This document shows positions 1 to 5,790 of a DNA stretch of 6,282 bases, piece by piece. A model generated the notes under the pieces. That model was not told the DNA's origin and did no database searches. It was given only the letters and a program-made list of their open reading frames with translations. The stretch spans positions 1 through 6,282 of the forward strand of contig CALBXV010000023.1 in assembly GCA_937890045.1 (NCBI GenBank), written 5' to 3'. Within the stretch, counting starts at the first letter, position 1; each line of letters begins with the position of its first letter. The position numbers and the translations under genes are program-made. Origin of the DNA: an uncultured archaeon (lineage in GTDB: Archaea > Thermoproteota > Nitrososphaeria > Nitrososphaerales > CALBXV01).

Positions 1-112
1 TCACTCCAGAATAATAATATATTTTATTTTCATAAACTGAAATATGTTTTTCTTCGCCTGGTTTTACATTTTTCTTTGAACTTGATTTTGTTTCACCCCA
101 AGAAGTATTCAT
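1..112 (-). CDS. N-terminal fragment of an unidentified gene, runs off left edge
   Basis: An open frame starts with ATG at 110-112 and stays open for 37 codons to the window edge, so the 3' end is missing. The visible protein begins MNTSWGETKSSSKKNVKPGE and ends ENKIYYYSGV. It starts 2 nt after the stop of the preceding 61-residue gene, and a purine-rich Shine-Dalgarno (AGAGGAAG) lies just upstream inside that gene, so it looks like the next gene of the operon. The Ser/Lys-rich, probably flexible first 20 residues are followed by what looks like the first beta strand of a folded domain. The IYYYSGV stretch reminds me of the strand that opens ClpP-like (S14) proteases in some marine phages, but this is a weak impression from a few residues. 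A gp62-type loader subunit would be another candidate at this position; I see nothing specific to support it. Confidence 0.65.
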   Translation of the reverse strand, partial: MNTSWGETKSSSKKNVKPGEEKHISVYENKIYYYSGV

Positions 113-114
113 AT

Positions 115-300
115 CTAATCTTCCTCTACATTTAATGAAAAATTTTCAGTTAAAAATTCTATTACTTTATCCTTTTCTGCACCTGAATTAATAAGTTTAA
201 CTGCTTGTTTAAGAACTTCTTTAACTAAATTAGCGTGAGAATCATCTTCATGACCATCATAACTTAATTCAATGCCATCCTTATTTTTATATTTAGTCAT
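115..300 (-). CDS. Small acidic protein of unknown function (61 aa)
   Basis: I do not recognise this protein. It is 61 residues long and acidic, with a charged N-terminus (MTKYKNKDGIELSYDGHEDD), a predicted amphipathic helix around residues 21-39 (HANLVKEVLKQAVKLIN), a second likely helix around 42-54 and an acidic tail ending VEED. It has no signal peptide or membrane segment. It is probably real: its ATG overlaps the clamp-loader stop in an ATGA arrangement (4 nt shared), a strong AGGAG lies 7 nt upstream of the ATG inside the loader gene, and the next gene follows after 2 nt. In T4 the gene after the gp44 ATPase is gp62 (187 aa), the second clamp-loader subunit. This protein is far too short to be a normal gp62, and I see no resemblance in sequence. 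A small replication or regulatory accessory protein is the cautious guess from position alone. Confidence 0.75.
   Translation of the reverse strand: MTKYKNKDGIELSYDGHEDDSHANLVKEVLKQAVKLINSGAEKDKVIEFLTENFSLNVEED
123..127 (-). promoter_or_regulatory. Ribosome binding site of the left-edge gene
   Basis: The minus strand reads AGAGGAAG upstream of the ATG at 110-112. The AGAGG core lies 10 nt from the start codon and the overlapping GGAAG lies 7 nt away. It sits inside the last codons of the 61-residue gene and supports the ATG chosen for the left-edge gene. Confidence 0.55.
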
Positions 301-1220
301 TTTACTACTCCTAACAATTCTATTATCATTGCCATAACATTTATTTCTTTGTCCACTACCTGTGCATCAGATAATTCATATTTTGCAATTATTAAAATAC
401 ACTCTGCTATATGACCTTCTCCCCAATAATCAACCTCTTCATATAATACTCTAAATAAATCTGCAAAATCTCTAATCTTTTCAGTTGCCAAAGTTTGTCG
501 TATATTATTAAATGCATTTTTCTTATCTTGCGTTTTTAAAGAATTCAAAATTTTTAATTTATAATCCCTTTGAATTATTGATTCTTTATCTACTTTTAAT
601 TCACCACCCACAGACTGTCTCTGTGCTGTATTAATTACTCTTCGTATATCTGGATAATTACTATCCAATATAACTTTAACATCATCTAACTCATATTTAA
701 TATTCTCAGTATCAAGAATATTAGTAATTAAATGTTTTGCAACTTCAGGCCGGCTCAAAGGTTCAATATGAAATGCCTGACAACGACTCTGAATTGGGTC
801 AATTATTCTCTCTACGAAATTACAGGTTAGAATGAACCTACAATGTTTACTAAATGTTTCCATAAGGTTACGAAGTGCTGCCTGTGCGTTTGGAGTAATA
901 TAATCACACTCATCAAGAATTATTATTTTATAATCTTTAAATCCTATTGTTGAAGCAAAATTCTTTACTTTAGTTCTAACTGTATCTACATTATTTTCAT
1001 CACTCGCATTTATATAAAGATAATCGCATTCGATATTCTTTACAAGAATTTTAGAGAGAGTGGTCTTACCTGTACCAGCCTTACCATATAGTAAAAGATG
1101 TGGTAAGTCGCCACTCTCCAGATAAAAAGACACTTTTTCTTTTAGAGATTCATTCCCTATATAAGTGTCTAAGGTGGTTGGCCGATACTTTTCTACCCAT
1201 AATGTATGCGTGTCTTTCAT
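297..1220 (-). CDS. 44: Clamp-loader AAA+ ATPase subunit, T4 gp44 / RFC small-subunit type
   Basis: This is the ATPase subunit that opens the sliding clamp and places it on primer-template DNA. The protein has 307 residues (T4 gp44 has 319). Visible landmarks are the N-terminal LWVEKYRPTTLD signature shared with RFC small subunits (7-18), Walker A GKAGTGKT (46-53), Walker B IILDECD (100-106), sensor 1 FILTCN (129-134), the SRC arginine-finger motif in PIQSRC (142-147) and sensor 2 DIRR (191-194), followed by a helical C-terminal collar domain. All ATPase residues appear intact. I chose the ATG at 1218-1220 because it overlaps the methyltransferase stop as TAATG. An in-frame TTG at 1239-1241 would add seven residues, but it lies inside the upstream gene, has no clear Shine-Dalgarno, and the added residues are not part of the family signature. 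Only a weak GGAAAAAGA precedes the ATG, so translation probably depends on coupling to the upstream gene. The stop overlaps the next start as ATGA. Confidence 0.95.
   Translation of the reverse strand: MKDTHTLWVEKYRPTTLDTYIGNESLKEKVSFYLESGDLPHLLLYGKAGTGKTTLSKILVKNIECDYLYINASDENNVDTVRTKVKNFASTIGFKDYKIIILDECDYITPNAQAALRNLMETFSKHCRFILTCNFVERIIDPIQSRCQAFHIEPLSRPEVAKHLITNILDTENIKYELDDVKVILDSNYPDIRRVINTAQRQSVGGELKVDKESIIQRDYKLKILNSLKTQDKKNAFNNIRQTLATEKIRDFADLFRVLYEEVDYWGEGHIAECILIIAKYELSDAQVVDKEINVMAMIIELLGVVK
308..312 (-). promoter_or_regulatory. Ribosome binding site of the 61-aa gene
   Basis: AGGAG on the minus strand, 7 nt before the ATG at 298-300, embedded in the last codons of the clamp-loader gene. 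It supports both the reality and the start of the small gene, and allows it to be translated independently of the loader despite the 4-nt ATGA overlap. Confidence 0.7.
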
Positions 1221-2440
1221 TAATTCTTTTTCCAAACCCAAATAGGTTCACAGAAAATACCATCAAATTCCTTAATCATTTCTGGAGTTCTATTTGGTTC
1301 TTCAGTTACTACTCCAGTTCCAGCACCTATTGAATTTGGTCTTTTTGCCATTTCCATTCCAATACAACCTTGATATTCTGAATTATCTAGTTCAGATAAA
1401 AAATCATTCATAGGATCACAAATTTTTAACCAACCCTTTTTCTTTGAACCGCTACTAGCATTTACATCCGATATGTTTACCAATAAATATCCACCAGGTT
1501 TTATAGAATCCCAAATTTTTTTAAGTGTTCTATGTAAAAAATATTTATTCCAACCTTCAACGTTTTTATATCTAACCCAACTTTGAGTATCATCATAACT
1601 ATAACGTTCTACATTAAAATATGGTGGTGATGTAAAAACCAAATCAAAATAATTAGCCCATTTAGTATAATCAATATCCTCTGCTGGACTACAAATAAAT
1701 TCTGACATTTTTGATGCTTCAAACCAACCAATATTGTTCTCATAAAATTCTACTTGTTCGTTATATATAGAATGATTTTCTTTTCGTGGGTCTATACCTA
1801 CATAATGTTCTCCATGATTTGATGCATAAAATCCAGCTAACCTATCACCCCACCCAGCTGAAAAATCTAATATAGTTTTAGATTCAAAATAATCATAAAC
1901 ACATTTAGCTACATTTGGTTTAAATTGTGAACAAATATATTTTCTTAATCCCAACATAGTTCTTAATACAGATTTATTTATTTTTTCAACTTTTAATGTA
2001 TATGCTGCACCCATAAGTGTAGTCATAAATTTTTCAGTTTTCCATGTCCTTGTTGGGCCAGGCGATATTGAACCATCAACTGCCCATCTATTTTTTTGTT
2101 GAAAATAATTTGAAGAATCATTACCTCTATTTAATCTACGAAAATATATTGGTTCACCTAAATATTCTAATGAATATTTAAAATCACTCTCTGTTCTAGC
2201 ATACCACTTGTCTTGTACCAACAAATCATTCCACCAAACACCTTTTAATTTAGCAAAATCTCTAAGAGCATCTTGCAAACTTATATCCATATAAGGAATT
2301 GGATATGTCATAGCAATTTTAGCTAAAGATTCTTTAACATCATCTTTATCAAATGTTTCTTTTATATATGCCCACTCATCTTCATTGATATTAAGATAAG
2401 GGCTCATATTAAGAAACTTATCGAAATATTCTAAATACAT
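1220..2440 (-). CDS. SAM-dependent DNA methyltransferase (SPPY, N4-cytosine/N6-adenine type)
   Basis: This 406-residue protein has the hallmarks of an amino-group DNA methyltransferase. SAM-binding motif I is DFSAGWGDRLAGF (192-204), the acidic residue that contacts the SAM ribose is probably in GIDPRKENH (215-223), catalytic motif IV is TSPPYFNVERY (270-280), and a late Rossmann strand follows KPGG at 314-325. SPPY is commoner in m4C enzymes and DPPY in m6A enzymes, but the base cannot be assigned from this alone. The first ~170 residues are a family-specific region I cannot name; they contain WAVDGSISPGPTRTW (119-133), and no separate target-recognition domain is obvious. No restriction endonuclease is visible nearby, so it looks like a solitary phage methyltransferase, perhaps for self-protection or genome marking. 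It starts with an ATG overlapping the clamp stop (TAATG) and ends by overlapping the loader start the same way. With no Shine-Dalgarno before its ATG, translational coupling to the clamp is likely. Methylation of RNA or another substrate cannot be excluded. Confidence 0.88.
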   Translation of the reverse strand: MYLEYFDKFLNMSPYLNINEDEWAYIKETFDKDDVKESLAKIAMTYPIPYMDISLQDALRDFAKLKGVWWNDLLVQDKWYARTESDFKYSLEYLGEPIYFRRLNRGNDSSNYFQQKNRWAVDGSISPGPTRTWKTEKFMTTLMGAAYTLKVEKINKSVLRTMLGLRKYICSQFKPNVAKCVYDYFESKTILDFSAGWGDRLAGFYASNHGEHYVGIDPRKENHSIYNEQVEFYENNIGWFEASKMSEFICSPAEDIDYTKWANYFDLVFTSPPYFNVERYSYDDTQSWVRYKNVEGWNKYFLHRTLKKIWDSIKPGGYLLVNISDVNASSGSKKKGWLKICDPMNDFLSELDNSEYQGCIGMEMAKRPNSIGAGTGVVTEEPNRTPEMIKEFDGIFCEPIWVWKKN

Positions 2441-3159
2441 TACTGTAAAAGTTGTTCTACGAGATAATACGTTACATCATATTCATCTACTTTAAAATTT
2501 ATTTTAGCCAAACCTTCCGATGAAATCTGTAACTCCGCACTTTCACACTCCTTATTTGCTACAAGAACTTTAGAAAAAATATTTGCATTAAATGATATAG
2601 CATTCATATCAGAATACACACTTGTATTAACTGGAAGTATAACTCTATTTGTATTAACAGCAGAATACCCAATTACAACTTTTGTATTTCCATTATCAGT
2701 TAAAACTGTAAAAGTGTCTGTTTCAGGTAATGCAGATTTTCCAGTAACAAACTTGTGAATAAATTCCCTTCCAACATTTATTTTTAATTCAAAATTAGAA
2801 GGTAATCTCTTCATTTCAGGTGGTCTGTTTATAACTGATAAACTACTCAACATATAATTTACAGAAGACAATTTATCAGAAACACGTAATGCAACTGACT
2901 TATCACCCACTCTGGTTAAAGTTAAATTAACATCCGCATCCAATACATCCAATAACTTTAAAAACTGTTCTGTATTATAAACACCTATTTCACTGTTTTC
3001 AAACTTCCACTTACTCATTGTTAATTCACCCAACAATGATTTATCTCCAGTAATAAACCGAGTAAACAAAATATCAGATTTAGTTTCTAAAATTACTGAT
3101 TGAACTTCTTTGTCAAGATAATATTTCTCAATAAATCTTACCAATTTAGATTTATCCAT
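2440..3159 (-). CDS. 45: DNA polymerase sliding clamp, T4 gp45 type
   Basis: The 239-residue protein matches the T4 gp45 processivity clamp (228 aa), which forms a homotrimeric ring around DNA, tethers the polymerase and, in T4, also activates late transcription. The match rests on size, on the neighbouring polymerase and loader genes, and on the N-terminal layout: a helix (KLVRFIEKYY), a strand pair around SVILETKSDILFTRF, then GVYNTEQFLKLLDVLDADV (59-77), which corresponds to the AIYDLNGFLGILSLV segment of gp45. The second half (from about residue 125) repeats a helix and sheet pattern, as expected for a two-domain clamp monomer. Overall sequence similarity to T4 is low, which is usual for this family. 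The ATG at 3157-3159 has a strong AGGAG 8 nt upstream, and a sigma70-like promoter lies in the 100-nt gap before it. The stop overlaps the methyltransferase ATG by one base. Confidence 0.88.
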   Translation of the reverse strand: MDKSKLVRFIEKYYLDKEVQSVILETKSDILFTRFITGDKSLLGELTMSKWKFENSEIGVYNTEQFLKLLDVLDADVNLTLTRVGDKSVALRVSDKLSSVNYMLSSLSVINRPPEMKRLPSNFELKINVGREFIHKFVTGKSALPETDTFTVLTDNGNTKVVIGYSAVNTNRVILPVNTSVYSDMNAISFNANIFSKVLVANKECESAELQISSEGLAKINFKVDEYDVTYYLVEQLLQ

Positions 3160-3167
3160 AACTTATT

Positions 3168-3172
3168 CTCCT
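3168..3172 (-). promoter_or_regulatory. Strong ribosome binding site of the sliding clamp
   Basis: AGGAG on the minus strand, 8 nt before the clamp ATG. It is one of the two full AGGAG sites in the window and fits the high clamp expression known for T4-like phages. The two genes that follow (methyltransferase and loader) lack comparable sites. Confidence 0.75.
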
Positions 3173-3187
3173 ATTATTATAACCATA

Positions 3188-3216
3188 TATACATATATAT
3201 TAGTTTTATTTGTCAA
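3188..3216 (-). promoter_or_regulatory. Candidate sigma70-type promoter for the clamp-methyltransferase-loader genes
   Basis: In the 100-nt gap between the polymerase stop and the clamp start, the minus strand has a perfect TTGACA (plus-strand 3211-3216), then 17 nt, then TGTATA (3188-3193) as a -10. An alternative -10 is TATATA, two bases further on. Transcription would begin around 3180, leaving a leader of about 20 nt with the AGGAG site. The perfect -35 and ideal spacing are the evidence; the AT-rich setting makes chance -10 matches easy. In T4, gene 45 also has its own upstream promoters. I see no MotA box or T4 late TATAAATA here. The rest of the gap is AT-rich, with an alternating (AT) run and a T7 run but no hairpin. 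Confidence 0.5.
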
Positions 3217-3259
3217 AATTAAAAAAATCTTTCTATTATTTTAACAGTATCAAAACAGA

Positions 3260-5764
3260 TCAAAAAAACTTTTCCATCGTTTTAGATGCATCAGTTGGTT
3301 CATCCCAATTCATACTCTCATACAACATCATAATTTTTTTGTGTAATGCTTGTTTATATAATTTATTATAATCAATATATTTTTTTATAAAATCTAATAC
3401 TTTTGGTGAATCTTCATGTCCTTTGTATGCAATAACATCTATTCCAAGTTCATTTCTCTTTAAATAAACCCATTTAATTTTTTCACCATTAAATATAAAT
3501 TTATATTTTTTATTATCACCAAAATGTACTAATAAATCATTATAGTTTATTGCGGATTTTACATGAACAGGAGTTCCCTTTTTATATCTCTTAAACATAA
3601 TATTATCTTTTTCAATATATTTTTTAATACCTTTAACCCCTACTGGTATAGATATTTTATCAAAATCCATCAACTTCATACTATTTTTAAAATTAATAAT
3701 AAATTTATCCAACTTATCCTTCGGAACATCCATAAGAATATCTTCTAATATCTTTTGTAATAACTCTTTCATAGCAACTGGAAAACTTGAACGAACTGTA
3801 TCTAATCCCTTAACCATCATCTTATTAACCTTTTTACCATTATCATTAATAAGTTTTAATCCATATCGTTTTTTAGTTACAAACAATCCACTTTTAGCTA
3901 TAACCTCTTGTTTAATTTGAAATCTATGTGTGTCCAAATTACAAAAGTTTTTAGCAAACCAATCATATCCATTGTTTAAATAATCCTGAACTTCACTTGC
4001 AATATTCAAAATAGCCATAGACATTCTTTCTTCATTTCTAGTATCTACATCTGGAAATCTTTTCTTTACAAGTGGTAGAGCTGAATAAAATACAGAATCC
4101 GTATCAATGTAAATACAATGATCTTCCAAATCATTTAATTCCTTATTGTAATAATCATTTGCTATTTTTTTTGTAAATTTTATTAATGTTTGTCCTGTTA
4201 AAGTAACAGCTTCAGCATTATCTACATCATAAAATCTAAATACAGGCAATCCCAATACTCCATATAAACTATTCAAAAGTATCTTTTGTAGATATTGCCG
4301 TCTATCAAAATATTCTGATTTTTCTTTATCTCCTTGTTCATAAAACTTTTTAGACAACTTTCTATATTCAACTCGTTCATCAAACCATTTTGCTAAAAGT
4401 GCAGGTATAAGTCCTGCCTTATCTGACCTATACATAACACCATTTGTTGCTACAGATATTTTTCTACCAAAAAGAAATTCTTTTAATTCTTCTTCAGTAA
4501 ACTTTCCTATTTCTTTTTCTTTTTGTACTATAGTATATGTTTTTTTATTACCCGTTTTCAAAAATTCTTCTGGATTCCACCCCCCAATTTTACCAATTTT
4601 TGTTTCCGGTGATATATTCAATGACATAATACAAGAAGGATACATTGAAGTAACATCTAAATCATAAACCCAATTATGTTTACCTCGTATTGGTTCTTGA
4701 ACATATGCCCCTGCAAACTTATCATGCCCCTTTAACAGTCGTCTATTAGCTGGATTTTTATTTGTAGCCACAATTCCATTCTTTTTTAAATAAACTAAAA
4801 TAGCACCTTCCAAATATCTTGAAGACATATAAATATCCTCATATGGTATATGACCCAAATGACTTAACCCTTTAGCAATTTCAATAAAATCTAACTTATC
4901 ATCTAATTTCTTTACAATCCTAACATCATGTATATTATACTCTACAAATTTTTTCAAATCATTTTCATATAAATCATTTAATGTTCCTTCATATTTAATT
5001 TTGCTTTCACCCAATTCTTCTTCTCCAATAGAATCTAATCTATAAGAAGATTTTTGACTGAATGTAAATTTTTTATACAAACTTAAATAATCTAATACAT
5101 TCACTCCAGCTACAGTATATCTATTTTTAAAATCACTCCACCTAACTATATAAATTGGTGATAATGTATTAGCTATATCCTTACCAACAACTTGAACCGC
5201 TCTATTATAAAGATATGGTATATCAAAAAACTCAACATTCCACCCAGTTAAAATGGTTGGTTGTATTTCTCTATATTTTATAAAAAATTTATTTAAAAGT
5301 TCAAATTCAGTTAAAAATGTTTCTACAATAACCCCCTCTTCAAAATCATTTTTCAGTTCTTTATTTTCATCAAGTACATAACAAAAATATTCATCAGTTA
5401 TTTGATCATTAAAAGCAATAGAAATTATTTTATTGTTGGCTCTCTGAACATTTGGAAACCCTTGTGTAACTTCCACTTCAATATCAAAAATCATTGTTCT
5501 ATGACCTACTGATACTTCATCTGAATCAGTATATTTATCAACTAAAGTTCTAATTTCTGGATTCACATCTGATTCAAATAATTCTGGATGTTCATCGTCC
5601 CATTTATATATCTTTTTTAATTTATCTCCATATAAAGAAACATATGATCCCGTTCTATTTTTTACATAAGCATACTTTTTATACCGAAACGTCTGATGAC
5701 CAAACGCATCATCCCAAATATGTATTTTATTATGTAATCTATCGTAGAAAATATTCTGATAAAT
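3260..5764 (-). CDS. 43: Replicative DNA polymerase, family B, T4 gp43 type, with ATT start
   Basis: This replicates the phage genome and proofreads. Counting from the ATT start it has 834 residues (T4 gp43 has 898). It carries an N-terminal domain (1 to ~90); 3'-5' exonuclease motifs FDIEVE (Asp94, Glu96), GWNVEFFD (Asn176, Asp181) and YNIHD (Tyr276, Asp280); and polymerase motifs A DVTSMYPS (Asp370), B KILLNSLYG (Lys494, Asn498, Tyr501, Gly502) and C YIDTDS (Asp554, Asp556), then a KKRY motif. The C-terminus ends MEKFF, in the place of the T4 SLDFLFG tail that binds the clamp. No intein or split is present. The first ATG/GTG/TTG-type codon in frame is a GTG at 5564-5566. However, the frame stays open upstream to a TAG at 5783-5785, and those 66 residues (YQNIFYDRLHNKIHIWDD and on) read as normal polymerase N-terminus, flowing into YGDKLKKIYKWDDEHPELF. 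Within that stretch ATT at 5762-5764 has AAAGAGG ideally spaced before it; the GTG has none. A sequencing error hiding an ATG is the main alternative. Confidence 0.95.
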   Translation of the reverse strand: MYQNIFYDRLHNKIHIWDDAFGHQTFRYKKYAYVKNRTGSYVSLYGDKLKKIYKWDDEHPELFESDVNPEIRTLVDKYTDSDEVSVGHRTMIFDIEVEVTQGFPNVQRANNKIISIAFNDQITDEYFCYVLDENKELKNDFEEGVIVETFLTEFELLNKFFIKYREIQPTILTGWNVEFFDIPYLYNRAVQVVGKDIANTLSPIYIVRWSDFKNRYTVAGVNVLDYLSLYKKFTFSQKSSYRLDSIGEEELGESKIKYEGTLNDLYENDLKKFVEYNIHDVRIVKKLDDKLDFIEIAKGLSHLGHIPYEDIYMSSRYLEGAILVYLKKNGIVATNKNPANRRLLKGHDKFAGAYVQEPIRGKHNWVYDLDVTSMYPSCIMSLNISPETKIGKIGGWNPEEFLKTGNKKTYTIVQKEKEIGKFTEEELKEFLFGRKISVATNGVMYRSDKAGLIPALLAKWFDERVEYRKLSKKFYEQGDKEKSEYFDRRQYLQKILLNSLYGVLGLPVFRFYDVDNAEAVTLTGQTLIKFTKKIANDYYNKELNDLEDHCIYIDTDSVFYSALPLVKKRFPDVDTRNEERMSMAILNIASEVQDYLNNGYDWFAKNFCNLDTHRFQIKQEVIAKSGLFVTKKRYGLKLINDNGKKVNKMMVKGLDTVRSSFPVAMKELLQKILEDILMDVPKDKLDKFIINFKNSMKLMDFDKISIPVGVKGIKKYIEKDNIMFKRYKKGTPVHVKSAINYNDLLVHFGDNKKYKFIFNGEKIKWVYLKRNELGIDVIAYKGHEDSPKVLDFIKKYIDYNKLYKQALHKKIMMLYESMNWDEPTDASKTMEKFF

Positions 5765-5771
5765 GTCGTAA

Positions 5772-5776
5772 CCTCT
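5772..5776 (-). promoter_or_regulatory. 43: Ribosome binding site that fixes the ATT start of the polymerase
   Basis: The 26-nt gap after the glutamine synthetase stop contains AAAAAGAGGTTACGAC on the minus strand. The AGAGG core is 7 nt from the ATT at 5762-5764. No ATG, GTG or TTG in any frame lies at a usable distance downstream of it, so it marks ATT as the polymerase start. Confidence 0.7.
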
Positions 5777-5790
5777 TTTTAACTAACTAT

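Noticed and set aside
1239..1241. TTG as clamp-loader start
   Set aside because: It lies inside the methyltransferase gene, lacks a clear ribosome binding site and adds seven residues outside the family signature. The ATG at 1218-1220 forms the same TAATG overlap as the junction upstream.
1100..1333. Plus-strand open frame of 77 codons
   Set aside because: It runs opposite to the well-supported clamp-loader and methyltransferase genes and its protein looks like a random low-complexity translation.
3176..3181. TATAAT on the minus strand as a -10 box for the clamp
   Set aside because: A transcript from it would begin inside or after the AGGAG ribosome binding site, and it is 29 nt from the TTGACA box, so it is unlikely to drive clamp expression.
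3183..3200. Alternating AT stretch as a repeat or origin element
   Set aside because: A short imperfect (AT) run in a very AT-rich genome, with no iterated longer unit or DnaA-like box nearby; it is better explained as promoter spacer.
3217..3235. Possible terminator after the polymerase (minus-strand T run)
   Set aside because: There is a run of seven T residues but no GC-containing stem before it; it looks like ordinary AT-rich spacer.
3563..3748. Plus-strand open frame of 61 codons
   Set aside because: It is antisense to the polymerase; its Asn/Ile/Phe-rich sequence is what AT-rich antisense DNA produces by chance.
5564..5566. GTG as polymerase start (768 residues)
   Set aside because: It has no Shine-Dalgarno, lies 225 nt from the upstream gene in an otherwise tight operon, and would discard 66 residues that look like genuine polymerase N-terminal sequence.
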